From NCBI GenBank assembly GCA_021383565.1, contig CP079699.1, positions 434,001 to 498,000 on the forward strand: a stretch of 64,000 bases of DNA, given 5' to 3'. The DNA comes from Levilactobacillus brevis. Its GTDB lineage: Bacteria; Bacillota; Bacilli; Lactobacillales; Lactobacillaceae. The position numbers were made by a program, and so were the translations under genes. Shown one piece after another: positions 18,159 through 26,103 of this stretch (within the stretch, counting starts at the first letter, position 1; every line of letters starts with the position of its first letter). Below the pieces are notes generated by a model. That model was given only the letters and a program-made list of their open reading frames with translations, was not told where the DNA came from and did not search any database.

Positions 18159-18183
18159 AGTGCGTTCCTTTGCGGAGTTAGTC
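18144..18183 (+). promoter_or_regulatory. Element upstream of radC, shared with cinA
   Basis: 40 nt that align without gaps to 30529-30568 upstream of cinA, 31 of 40 positions identical, including the last 15 (TTTGCGGAGTTAGTC). It contains ACGAATA (18151-18157), one base short of the streptococcal competence box TACGAATA. The left part overlaps the end of folC. Confidence 0.6.
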
Positions 18184-18202
18184 TGTAAGGGAGCTGAGAA
18201 GA

Positions 18203-18868
18203 ATGCAACGACAACGGGTGACCAGTACCAATGAACGTGAGCTAGTACGCCGAGTAGTCCGGCAGTTGGGATTAGCGCCGACTGCCGAAGTCGACCGCTT
18301 CTTTCGGTATTTTCAATGCGTCGCTAACCTGCGCTATGCCAGCCAACGCCAGTGTCAGCGCTACGTGGGCGGTAACGGTGCGCGGCGAACGTTATTGACG
18401 GCGATCGAGTTGGGACGGTGGGTGCAGCGTGCGCCCCGGCCCATCTACGGTGAGGTCTCGGCTAGTAGCCAGATTGGTGAGAGCCTGATGGACGATCTGC
18501 GGTACGCCCCGCAAGAGCGACTGGAAGTTCTGGCACTGGATGCCAAACACCGGGTGATTGACCGGCAAACGGTGTTCGTGGGCACGTTAGATAGTTGTCC
18601 TGTCCATCCCCGTGAGATCTTTAGGGTAGCGGTTATGACCGGCGCGGCGGCGATTGTGGTGGCACACAACCATCCCAGCGGCCTGGCCGAACCCTCGGAA
18701 AACGATCTGCAGTTCATGCGGCGCCTGGCGCGGTGTGGACAGCTCATGGGAATTCCCGTGCTCGATGGGTTTGTCATCGGCCTACGTACCTACTTTAGTC
18801 TGCGTGAGGCCGGGATTCTCCCACTCAAACAGGGGGCAAATAAGTCAGAAGGTTTAAAATCTGATTAA
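18203..18868 (+). CDS. radC: RadC family protein (JAMM/MPN+ domain)
   Basis: 221 aa. The C-terminal JAMM metalloprotease-like fold carries the full metal motif HxHx7SxxD as His155, His157, Ser165 and Asp168 (HNHPSGLAEPSENDL). The N-terminal 80 residues hold a weak helix-hairpin-helix-like region and lack the usual RadC opening, so it is divergent there. The true function of RadC is unresolved; despite its name a direct repair role is doubtful, and in streptococci it is a late competence gene. AGGGAGCTGAG precedes the ATG. It lies between folC and mreB, a common Firmicutes order. Confidence 0.93.
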   Translation: MQRQRVTSTNERELVRRVVRQLGLAPTAEVDRFFRYFQCVANLRYASQRQCQRYVGGNGARRTLLTAIELGRWVQRAPRPIYGEVSASSQIGESLMDDLRYAPQERLEVLALDAKHRVIDRQTVFVGTLDSCPVHPREIFRVAVMTGAAAIVVAHNHPSGLAEPSENDLQFMRRLARCGQLMGIPVLDGFVIGLRTYFSLREAGILPLKQGANKSEGLKSD

Positions 18869-18946
18869 AATCGGTTTTACCTATTTCTTTCTCGTTAAAA
18901 GTTCGGTATTCTTGACATTGACGACGTGTTCTCACGTAGATAGGTA

Positions 18947-18955
18947 TGTTATAAT
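18947..18955 (+). promoter_or_regulatory. mreB extended -10 promoter
   Basis: TGTTATAAT with the TG two bases before TATAAT. The nearby TTGACA (18912) is too far upstream to be its -35, so this is an extended -10 promoter about 65 nt before the mreB start. Confidence 0.65.
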
Positions 18956-19020
18956 ACGTCTATCAATGAATAAGACAAAAAACTATAAATATTTTGTTGA
19001 CCATGAAGGGATGAAACACA

Positions 19021-20025
19021 GTGTTCGGATTAGGAACGAAAAATATTGGAATCGATCTTGGTACCGCCAATACAATTGTGTACGTTGACGGTAAAGGAAT
19101 CGTTCTACGCGAACCTTCTGTTGTTGCCAAGAACACAAAGTCTGGGGAAATTGTGTCCGTTGGTGAAGACGCGCGCGCAATGATTGGCCGGACGCCGGCA
19201 AGTATCGTTGCCATTCGGCCCATGAAAGACGGGGTTATCGCGGATTACGATACGACCGTTGCGATGATGAAATACTTCATCGAAAAGACGGTAGGTAAGT
19301 CCAGCGGTAAGCCTTACGTGATGGTTTGTGTGCCAAGCGGTGTAACGGAAGTTGAAAAGCGGGCGGTTATTGACGCGACCCGCGTTGCTGGTGCTCGTGA
19401 CGCTTACGTCATTGAAGAACCATTTGCTGCAGCCATTGGTGCTGGTTTGCCCGTCATGGACCCAACCGGTAGCATGGTCGTCGACATGGGTGGTGGAACG
19501 ACCGATGTGGCAACGATCTCTCTTGGGGGTATCGTTTCCAGTCGTTCTATCCGGGTTGCTGGTGATAAGTTGGATGACGCGATTGCGACGTATGTGCGGT
19601 CGAACTTCAACCTGTTGATCGGTGAACGGACCGCTGAAAAGCTGAAGATGGACATTGGCTCCGCTTCGGTCGAAGACGCCGACAAGATTGAGGGCGCCAC
19701 GATTCGAGGCCGTGATTTGGTTTCTGGCTTACCTAAGGCAGTGGAAGTCTCCGCTGTTGACGTGGCCAAGGCCATCCAAGAACCCGTCCAAGACGTGATT
19801 ACGGCAATTAAAGAAACCTTAGAAGAAACGTCACCAGAAATCGCCGCTGACGTGATTGATCACGGCATCGTGTTGACTGGTGGGGGTGCTTTACTGAAGA
19901 ACCTATCGGAAGTCATTGCCGATGCAACCAAAGTCCCAGTTTCCATCGCCAACGATCCTCTGGATTGTGTGGCAGCTGGTACCGGTGAATCATTAAAGAG
20001 TATCGATGTCATGAAGAAAAAATAG
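19021..20025 (+). CDS. mreB: Rod shape-determining protein MreB (bacterial actin)
   Basis: 334 aa actin-fold ATPase forming membrane-bound filaments that guide lateral wall synthesis. The phosphate-1 motif IDLGTANT is at residues 11-18, phosphate-2 [13 protein letters not shown] at about 156-168, and the adenosine loop [11 protein letters not shown] near 281-291. The start is GTG after AAGGGATG; amphipathic N terminus FGLGTKN. A hairpin follows the stop but mreC begins only 84 nt on, so partial read-through into mreCD-minCD is likely. Confidence 0.97.
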   Translation: MFGLGTKNIGIDLGTANTIVYVDGKGIVLREPSVVAKNTKSGEIVSVGEDARAMIGRTPASIVAIRPMKDGVIADYDTTVAMMKYFIEKTVGKSSGKPYVMVCVPSGVTEVEKRAVIDATRVAGARDAYVIEEPFAAAIGAGLPVMDPTGSMVVDMGGGTTDVATISLGGIVSSRSIRVAGDKLDDAIATYVRSNFNLLIGERTAEKLKMDIGSASVEDADKIEGATIRGRDLVSGLPKAVEVSAVDVAKAIQEPVQDVITAIKETLEETSPEIAADVIDHGIVLTGGGALLKNLSEVIADATKVPVSIANDPLDCVAAGTGESLKSIDVMKKK

Positions 20026-20030
20026 GGACT

Positions 20031-20060
20031 AGCGGGAAGGCAGCTTCCCGCTTCTTTATT
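20031..20060 (+). terminator. Hairpin between mreB and mreC (attenuating terminator)
   Basis: AGCGGGAAG pairs with CTTCCCGCT around GCA, followed by TCTTTATT. The T run is imperfect, so it may only reduce transcription of mreC onward. Confidence 0.65.
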
Positions 20061-20109
20061 GTGACGCCAGTGACGAACCGGTGACTGGCGAACAAGATGG
20101 AGGTCAAAC

Positions 20110-20961
20110 ATGCAGAAATTTTCTTTCAATCGGCGACTCGTGATCATTATTGTCTGCTTGATTGTTAGCTTTGCTTTGATGACGGTGTCCGTAGCTATTC
20201 GTAACAAGAAGTCCACGCCACCGCTGATTCAGCAATTCGGTAATGATATTGTAGGACTCGCTGATCGCGTTGTTGCCTTGCCCGCCAATGGGTTACGCGG
20301 CTCGGTCAGTTCGATCTCAGAATTGTTGAATACGTATCAAGAAAACCAACAGCTGAAAAAGCAGGTGAGTGAACTCGCCCAGACCAAGGTCCGTGACCAA
20401 ACGCTGGCTAAGGAAAATAAACAACTCAAACAAGAGATTAAGTTGAACGGGTCATTGACGGACTACACGGCGATCACCGCCGCAGTGATTACGCGGACGC
20501 CTTCTTCTTGGCAGAACCAAGTGGTGATCAACAAGGGATCGTCGGCTGGCGTGGTTAAGAACATGCCGGTAATGTCTGGTTCTGGTCTCGTTGGGCGGGT
20601 CTCCGAAGTCAATAAGACGAATTCTAAAGTCGAATTGATCACGGATAACAATGATTCCGCCAACCGATTCGCTGTCTCTATCACCACGAAGTCCGGCAAA
20701 ACGGTCAACGGGGTGCTGAGCGGATACAAGTCCGATACGGGCCAAATCACCATGAATAATTTGACGACCAAGTCGAAGATTAGTAAGGGCGACAAGGTTG
20801 TGACTAGCGGACTGGGTGGCGTGACGCCGAAGGGCTTGTATGTCGGTACCGTAGCCAAGTCCGTCGGTGACGACTATGGCTTGTCGACGAAGTTATACAT
20901 CACGCCGGCAACGGATTTAAGCGACCTGAACATTGTGACGGTTGCGGTTACGAAACAATAA
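20110..20961 (+). CDS. mreC: Rod shape-determining protein MreC
   Basis: 283 aa. A single transmembrane helix (about residues 9-28) leads to an outer-face region with a coiled coil (about 70-112, QENQQLKKQVSELAQ) and the two-barrel MreC domain (TAAVITRTPSSWQNQVVINKGSSAGV onward). It links MreB to wall synthases. GATGGAGG precedes the ATG. Followed 12 nt later by mreD. Confidence 0.95.
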   Translation: MQKFSFNRRLVIIIVCLIVSFALMTVSVAIRNKKSTPPLIQQFGNDIVGLADRVVALPANGLRGSVSSISELLNTYQENQQLKKQVSELAQTKVRDQTLAKENKQLKQEIKLNGSLTDYTAITAAVITRTPSSWQNQVVINKGSSAGVVKNMPVMSGSGLVGRVSEVNKTNSKVELITDNNDSANRFAVSITTKSGKTVNGVLSGYKSDTGQITMNNLTTKSKISKGDKVVTSGLGGVTPKGLYVGTVAKSVGDDYGLSTKLYITPATDLSDLNIVTVAVTKQ

Positions 20962-20973
20962 GGGGGCTAAGGC

Positions 20974-21495
20974 GTGTATCGATTATCAAAAATGCGTTTT
21001 GGTTTCCCAATCGGCCTGTTTCTGATGCTCTTTATAGATGGCAGCATCAGTCAAGTCTTCAGTGCCCATCTGTTTAACACGCCGTCCGTCATGATCAGTC
21101 ACTTAGTGGTGCTCTGGTTGGTATGTGGCGTGCTATTCGAAGAGAACATGCCGATGCCACTGGTGAAGTGGGCCATAGCGGCGGGGCTCGTCTTTGATCT
21201 CTATTACACGGGGATCTTTGGGGTTTATATCTTCGTCTTTCCGCTGGTGGTCTACGTCACCCGAGTAATGGTTAAATACATCAGTCCCAACTTTTTGAGT
21301 GGACTGTTAATCTACTTTATTGATATCACCATTGTAGAAGCGCTGAGCTTTGTGGCTAGCCGGGTCGTCCACATGACGGCCATGTCTGGTAGCGCGTTTC
21401 TGGTAAATACATTGGCTCCAACCTTGGCTTTGAATCTCGCCATGTTTGTGGTCTTATATTTTCCGATTCGCGGGGTGTATAATTGGTTAAAATAG
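20974..21495 (+). CDS. mreD: Rod shape-determining protein MreD
   Basis: 173 aa, very hydrophobic, with about five transmembrane segments and the size and position of MreD. The start is GTG with AAGGGGGC upstream. It ends 18 nt before minC, whose ribosome site begins right at the mreD stop codon, so the two are translated from one mRNA. Confidence 0.92.
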   Translation: MYRLSKMRFGFPIGLFLMLFIDGSISQVFSAHLFNTPSVMISHLVVLWLVCGVLFEENMPMPLVKWAIAAGLVFDLYYTGIFGVYIFVFPLVVYVTRVMVKYISPNFLSGLLIYFIDITIVEALSFVASRVVHMTAMSGSAFLVNTLAPTLALNLAMFVVLYFPIRGVYNWLK

Positions 21496-21513
21496 GTGAA
21501 GGGAACGAACGCT

Positions 21514-22185
21514 ATGCAAGCTGCCGTATTACGGGGAACGCAAAACGGCTATGATTTGGTGCTCAAACAATCGGCGAGCATGGACCAAATCCTAGCTGAC
21601 TTGAGAGCATTATTGGAAAATTTAAATGTAGATCCACAGGCCATGGAGACGGCGAAAGTGTCGCTGGATGTCCTGACCGAGGATCGAATTTTAACGGCCG
21701 ATGAAAAATCACAGATCGAACAACTGGTAGGCAACTACCCGCGTTTTGAAATCCATAAAATTGCGGCCAACGTCATGACCATTGCGGACGCCATTCAGCT
21801 TCGTGAACGCGAGAACGTTCATCTACTGAGTAAGGTCATTCGTAACGGGCAAGACGTGACCATGCAAGGGGATGTCCTATTTTTGGGAACCATTCACGAG
21901 GGTGGCAAGCTCTGCACCACCGGGAATATTTTCTCAATGGGCGACGTGAACGGCATCTTGCAGGCGGGGTATCCCGACGATGAATCCAAACTGATTATGG
22001 GGAATCTTGCGACCGCGCAACAGGTCAGAATTGCCGAACAGTTTGACATTATCGAATCCGACCAACTGGCCGATTCTAGCCAAACCATTGCTTACGTAAA
22101 CGACCTCCACGTGTTGTCGTATGGTAAGCGTAGCGCATTAAAGAAGATCAACCCGAAGTTGTATAACCGGATTGGAGGAATTTAG
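21514..22185 (+). CDS. minC: Septum site-determining protein MinC
   Basis: 223 aa FtsZ polymerisation inhibitor. The N-terminal domain (residues 1-95) is divergent as usual; the C-terminal beta-helix domain is clear (LSKVIRNGQDVTMQGDVLFLG, then GGKLCTTGNIFSMGDVNGILQAG). The start ATG at 21514 has GAAGGGAACG upstream; the open frame to 21496 is the ribosome site itself. minD starts 2 nt after its stop codon. Confidence 0.95.
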   Translation: MQAAVLRGTQNGYDLVLKQSASMDQILADLRALLENLNVDPQAMETAKVSLDVLTEDRILTADEKSQIEQLVGNYPRFEIHKIAANVMTIADAIQLRERENVHLLSKVIRNGQDVTMQGDVLFLGTIHEGGKLCTTGNIFSMGDVNGILQAGYPDDESKLIMGNLATAQQVRIAEQFDIIESDQLADSSQTIAYVNDLHVLSYGKRSALKKINPKLYNRIGGI

Positions 22186-22186
22186 A

Positions 22187-22993
22187 ATGGGAAAAGCAAT
22201 TGTGATCACCTCTGGTAAAGGTGGTGTGGGTAAGACCACGACCAGTGCCAACATTGGGACGGCGTTAGCCTTGATGGGCAAACGGGTGTGCTTGATGGAT
22301 TTGGATATTGGACTGCGGAACTTGGACGTTGTTCTGGGATTGGACAACCGAATCATCTACGATATCGTGGACGTGGCGAGCGGCCGGGCAAAGTTGCCCC
22401 AGGCACTGGTCAAGGACAAGCGCTTCGATGATAAGCTGTACCTGTTACCCGCAGCACAGAACACGGACAAGACGGCCTTACAACCCGATCAGGTCAAAGC
22501 GATCGTGGATGAGTTGAAGCCGGAATACGACTACGTGCTGATTGATTGCCCAGCTGGTATCGAGCAAGGCTTCATGAACGCCGTTGCCGGGGCGGATGCC
22601 GCCATTGTGGTGACGACACCAGAAATTTCGGCTGTCCGGGATGCCGATCGGGTCGTTGGCCTGTTGGAACAACACCCCTTGACGGAAGCGCCTCGCCTGC
22701 TGATTAACCGGATTCGTCGGAACATGATGCAGGACGGTTCCATGATGGATATCGATGAGATTACCCACCATCTGGGGATTGAACTGTTAGGGATTATCGT
22801 TGACGATGATGCCGTCATTTCAACCTCTAATCAAGGGGAACCCATCGTGATGGATGCCGATAATGCGGCTTCTCAAGGCTATCGGAACGTCGCCCGGCGG
22901 CTTGAAGGCGAGACGGTGCCACTGATGAAGCTGGAAGATCAAGAGCCAGATGGTTTTTGGCACAAGGTCAGCAGCTGGTTCCATCGCGGCTAG
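22187..22993 (+). CDS. minD: Septum site-determining protein MinD
   Basis: 268 aa deviant-Walker ATPase: KGGVGKT at residues 11-17 with the signature Lys11. It places MinC at the membrane through a C-terminal amphipathic helix, seen here as DGFWHKVSSWFHR. GGAGGAA lies 6 nt before the ATG at 22187; a longer frame from 22172 overlaps that site. No MinE gene is near, as expected for lactobacilli, which may use DivIVA instead. Confidence 0.96.
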   Translation: MGKAIVITSGKGGVGKTTTSANIGTALALMGKRVCLMDLDIGLRNLDVVLGLDNRIIYDIVDVASGRAKLPQALVKDKRFDDKLYLLPAAQNTDKTALQPDQVKAIVDELKPEYDYVLIDCPAGIEQGFMNAVAGADAAIVVTTPEISAVRDADRVVGLLEQHPLTEAPRLLINRIRRNMMQDGSMMDIDEITHHLGIELLGIIVDDDAVISTSNQGEPIVMDADNAASQGYRNVARRLEGETVPLMKLEDQEPDGFWHKVSSWFHRG

Positions 22994-23012
22994 TCTAGTC
23001 GTCCTGACCGGT

Positions 23013-23039
23013 CGCCTTGCCGTTCGCGAAATCTAGGCT
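23013..23039. repeat. 27-nt intergenic motif, copy 1
   Basis: Starts CGCCTTGCCG and ends ATCTAGGCT. 25 of 27 bases match 38596-38622 between mutS and mutL. It lies just after minD. Confidence 0.6.
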
Positions 23040-23110
23040 GGAACGCTGGGAAAGGCCGGCAGTTTTGCCGACCGATCAAGTGAAATTTCAGAAAAATTTG
23101 GCAATAAGCC

Positions 23111-23139
23111 TTGACGTTTGTGAAAATTAAAAGTAGTAT
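23111..23139 (+). promoter_or_regulatory. Promoter of the T-box-controlled transporter operon
   Basis: TTGACG (23111-23116), 17-nt spacer, TAGTAT (23134-23139). Transcription should start near 23146. Confidence 0.75.
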
Positions 23140-23145
23140 GTTGTC

Positions 23146-23410
23146 AATGAAACGAAAAACGTCGAACAGAAGAGTAGGTTGTGCAAGTTCCGACAGAAAG
23201 CCCGGTTGATGGAAACGGGTGGTCTTGTGCGTCCGAAACACATCTGTGAGTTGGTCGTCTGAATCTAGTAGGATGATCCGGGATAGCCCGTTATAGCTGG
23301 AGTTGCTTGCAACTCACCGAGGTTGAGTCAGCGATGGCTTGGCAAACTAGAGGTGGAACCACGATGTGATCGTCCTCTTAGACCCTAACTGGGTCTAAGA
23401 GGACGTTTTT
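23146..23410 (+). promoter_or_regulatory. T-box riboswitch, histidine specifier, for an amino-acid ABC transporter
   Basis: Full T-box leader: loop-E motif AGTA at about 23173 on the 5' side of stem I, GAAA followed by the specifier CAC (23239-23241) on the 3' side, T-box core AGGTGGAACCACG (23351-23363), and a perfect 15-bp terminator (CGTCCTCTTAGACCC / GGGTCTAAGAGGACG) with TTTTT at 23371-23410. Aligning this loop with the valS leader puts CAC exactly where valS has its GTA valine codon, so the leader most likely senses uncharged tRNA-His. Confidence 0.85.
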
Positions 23411-23414
23411 ATTT

Positions 23415-23527
23415 TCATGGGGTGCAAGGAACTCCGTAAGTCGGTGTGGCGTGAGCCCATCGAATACATGAGGTGGCACCGCGTGATTACGCCCTCTTGA
23501 GAGAAATCTCAGGAGGGCGTTTTTTTA
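23415..23527 (+). promoter_or_regulatory. Second T-box antiterminator/terminator module without stem I
   Basis: Directly behind the first terminator come a short ATGGG/CCCAT hairpin, a second T-box core AGGTGGCACCGCG (23471-23483), and a second terminator (ACGCCCTCTTGAGA / TCTCAGGAGGGCGT, then T7, 23490-23527). Only about 60 nt lie between the first terminator and this core, too little for a stem I, so it has no specifier of its own. Confidence 0.85.
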
Positions 23528-23550
23528 GCTGAAGAAGGAGGAGAATTGTT

Positions 23551-24192
23551 ATGCACTATGTTAGTCAGATTTTACCATCACTGATTTCCGGGACTGGAAT
23601 GACGTTATCCATATTCTTTTGGACCCTAATCATTTCCGTTCCGCTGGGAATCTTAGTGGGACTGGGCATGATTACCCGATTCAAACCGTTGACCTGGTTG
23701 ATTAACATCTACGTTTGGTTGATGCGAGGAACCCCACTGCTTTTGCAATTAATTTTCGTTTTTTATGGGTTACCCATCATCGGCATTGTCTTCAACCGGT
23801 ATGATGCCGCGCTCTTCGCCTTCATCCTGAACTACACGGCGTACTTCGCGGAAATCTTCCGTGGGGGTCTGCAAGCCATTCCCGTGGGCCAATATGAAAG
23901 TGCGCGGGTGCTACGGCTGACCAAGTGGCAGACGCTTCGTAAGATTGTGATTCCCCAAGTTGTCAAGATTGTGTTGCCATCCATTGGTAATGAAGTCATC
24001 AACTTGGTTAAGGATTCCTCGTTGGTCTACGTCATCGGCTTAGGTGACCTGCTACGGGCAGGGAACGTCGCGATGGCTAGAGACGTGACGTTAGTGCCAA
24101 TGTTGTTGGTCGGCGTGATTTACTTACTGTTGACGGCCGTTTGCACGTTGGTCCTGAAGCGGTTGGAAAAGCACTACAGTTACTGGCGCTAG
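23551..24192 (+). CDS. Amino-acid ABC transporter permease (His/Glu/Gln/Arg type)
   Basis: 213 aa inner-membrane permease of the polar amino-acid uptake family. About five transmembrane helices; the ATPase-contacting EAA loop is at ESARVLRLTKWQTLRKIVIPQVVKIVLPSIGNEV (residues about 115-148). AAGGAGGAG precedes the ATG. First gene of a three-gene uptake operon behind the tandem T-box; the specifier suggests histidine as the substrate, which the protein sequence alone cannot show. Confidence 0.92.
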   Translation: MHYVSQILPSLISGTGMTLSIFFWTLIISVPLGILVGLGMITRFKPLTWLINIYVWLMRGTPLLLQLIFVFYGLPIIGIVFNRYDAALFAFILNYTAYFAEIFRGGLQAIPVGQYESARVLRLTKWQTLRKIVIPQVVKIVLPSIGNEVINLVKDSSLVYVIGLGDLLRAGNVAMARDVTLVPMLLVGVIYLLLTAVCTLVLKRLEKHYSYWR

Positions 24193-24210
24193 AGAAAGGA
24201 TGGTTGACAC

Positions 24211-24846
24211 ATGTTAGAACTTAAAGGAATTACGAAAAAATTTGATGGTAAAACCATCTTGGACGGCGTTAATTTAACGGTTAATGACGGGCAAATCTTA
24301 ACCATCGTGGGGCCTTCCGGGGCCGGTAAAACTACCTTATTGCGGTGCATCAGTGGCTTGGAAATGGTTGACAGTGGTAAATTCTTGTTGGATGGGCAGG
24401 ACTTTGACCCCGCCACCAACCGGGATAACGATGCCGTAATCGGCGTTGTCTTCCAAGACTTCCAGTTATTCCCGAACCTCACCGTTTTACAAAATGTGGT
24501 GTTGGCGCCGACAATGGTCTTGAAGAAACCGAAGGCGGATGCCGAAAAAGAAGCCCGCACGCTACTCGAACGGTTGAACTTAGGCGGCAAGGCCGACCTG
24601 TTCCCTTACGAACTTTCCGGAGGTCAGAAACAACGGGTCGCCATCGTCCGGGCGCTGGCCATGCACCCGAAGTTACTGTGCTACGACGAACCCACTTCGG
24701 CCTTGGACCCCGACCTACGTAAAGAAGTGGAAGAGATTATTTTAAAGCTTAAGCGCGAGGGCATGACCCAAATCGTGGTTACCCACGACATGCCATTCGC
24801 CGAGTCAATTGCCGATCAGATGTTACGGGTTGAACCAAAAGAGTAG
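24211..24846 (+). CDS. Amino-acid ABC transporter ATP-binding protein
   Basis: 211 aa. Walker A GPSGAGKT at 34-41, Q-loop FQDFQLF at 81-87, signature LSGGQ at 135-139, Walker B LLCYDE at 155-160, H-loop VTHD near 190. A complete polar amino-acid ABC ATPase (HisP/GlnQ type), though somewhat shorter than the usual 240 residues because the C terminus stops soon after the H-loop region. It lies 18 nt after the permease gene and 14 nt before the binding protein. Confidence 0.95.
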   Translation: MLELKGITKKFDGKTILDGVNLTVNDGQILTIVGPSGAGKTTLLRCISGLEMVDSGKFLLDGQDFDPATNRDNDAVIGVVFQDFQLFPNLTVLQNVVLAPTMVLKKPKADAEKEARTLLERLNLGGKADLFPYELSGGQKQRVAIVRALAMHPKLLCYDEPTSALDPDLRKEVEEIILKLKREGMTQIVVTHDMPFAESIADQMLRVEPKE

Positions 24847-24860
24847 GGAGGCGCCACGTC

Positions 24861-25715
24861 ATGAAATTTAAAAAATTACGATTGGTTGCGCTGGCGCTGC
24901 TCGTGGTCGGGTTGACGGTCACCTTGGTTGGCTGTGGCACGAACGTCACGCAACGAGCGAACACGCAGGATACGTGGTCCACAATTCAGCAAAAAAAGAA
25001 GGTGGTCGTTGGTCTAGATGATAGCTTCGTCCCCATGGGCTTTCGCGAAAAGAGTGGGAAGCTAGTCGGTTACGACATCGACCTGGCTCGCGCCGTCTTC
25101 AAGCAATATGGCATCAAGGTGGACTTTCAGACCATCGACTGGGGGATGAACGTGACGGAGCTTCACAACGGCACGATTGATCTCATCTGGAACGGCTTCT
25201 CCATCACGCCACAACGGTCCAAGCAGGTGGCTTTCTCGGATACCTACCTGAATAACGATCAGGTGCTGGTTACCCTGAAGAAGAATCATATTACCTCGTA
25301 CAAGGATATGACGGGGAAGGTATTGGGGGCCCAGACCGGGTCTTCTGGAGCCAACGATATTGAGACGTATCCTAAGCTACTCAAGGATCGCATCAAGAAT
25401 CACGAGGCCGTGACCTACGACTCCTTCACCAACGCCTTCATTGACCTGAATGTGGGGCGCATCAAGGGGCTACTGATCGACAGTACCTACGCTAACTACT
25501 ACATCAAACACCAGACCCACCCCGGAGACTATCGGGTAACGGTTGGCAGCTTCCCCAAGGAAAAATTCGCCGTGGGGATGCGCAAGGGTGATGTGACCAT
25601 GCGACGAAAGATTAACGCCGGGTTGAAGAAACTCGCCGCCGATGGTCAGTTACAGAAAATTAATGAGAAATGGTTCGGTAGCAACGTGGATACGCCGTTA
25701 CTGAAGTCAAAATAA
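24861..25715 (+). CDS. Amino-acid ABC transporter substrate-binding lipoprotein
   Basis: 284 aa. The signal peptide ends in the lipobox LVGC with Cys25, so the protein is tethered outside the membrane. The mature part is a family 3 solute-binding fold: KKVVVGLDDSFVPMGFREKSGKLVGYDIDLARAV, then the WNGFSITPQRSKQVAFSDTYL block. This family binds polar amino acids; histidine is inferred from the T-box. GGGAGGCG precedes the ATG. A terminator closes the operon. Confidence 0.94.
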   Translation: MKFKKLRLVALALLVVGLTVTLVGCGTNVTQRANTQDTWSTIQQKKKVVVGLDDSFVPMGFREKSGKLVGYDIDLARAVFKQYGIKVDFQTIDWGMNVTELHNGTIDLIWNGFSITPQRSKQVAFSDTYLNNDQVLVTLKKNHITSYKDMTGKVLGAQTGSSGANDIETYPKLLKDRIKNHEAVTYDSFTNAFIDLNVGRIKGLLIDSTYANYYIKHQTHPGDYRVTVGSFPKEKFAVGMRKGDVTMRRKINAGLKKLAADGQLQKINEKWFGSNVDTPLLKSK

Positions 25716-25722
25716 CTGATGA

Positions 25723-25750
25723 AGCTCGTGGCTACGGTCGCGAGTTTTTT
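25723..25750 (+). terminator. Terminator of the amino-acid transporter operon
   Basis: GCTCG pairs with CGAGT, with an inner stem, followed by TTTTTT. Confidence 0.7.
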
Positions 25751-25784
25751 GGTGCCGTGAATTGCGGTAGCGGTTAATAAGAGA

Positions 25785-25965
25785 CTGGCCGTGGGTTATC
25801 TGTGGCAGACCGATTCCAATCGTTCGTTGGCAAAAAAATAGTGGCGACTTGAAAACGTCGATTTGTGGCGGTTCCAAGCGAGGGAAAAGGCCGCTTCTCC
25901 GTCCTGCCCGCTGCGATTCAACTCTTCTTTGGTGAATGGCAGGGAGGCCAATTTGCGCAACGCGG
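25785..25965. repeat. Dispersed intergenic element, copy A
   Basis: This gene-free stretch aligns with 38748-38915 between mutS and mutL. Best-conserved are TGGCGACTTG, GCGGTTCCAAGCGAG and CCGCTTCT (25842-25898) and a second block around GGCCAATTTGCGCAACGC (25947-25964). It lies between the transporter terminator and the M16 gene ymfF. No credible ORF on either strand. The rest of the 25716-26103 gap holds the ymfF promoter region. Confidence 0.6.
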
Positions 25966-26103
25966 TGGTGTCCGTTCCAATCGTTTAATCTTAGAATGCT
26001 CGGTTGATCACCCACATTTCTCCGCGGTCGTCGCTTGTATTTAGGGCGCGGTTCCTTTAGAATTAAACACCGATTAGTATTTTGCTAGAGGAGGCAATTG
26101 CGC

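Noticed and set aside
18912-18923. TTGACATTGACG as the -35 of the mreB promoter
   Set aside because: The distance to TATAAT is 26-32 nt, too long; the extended -10 explains the promoter better.
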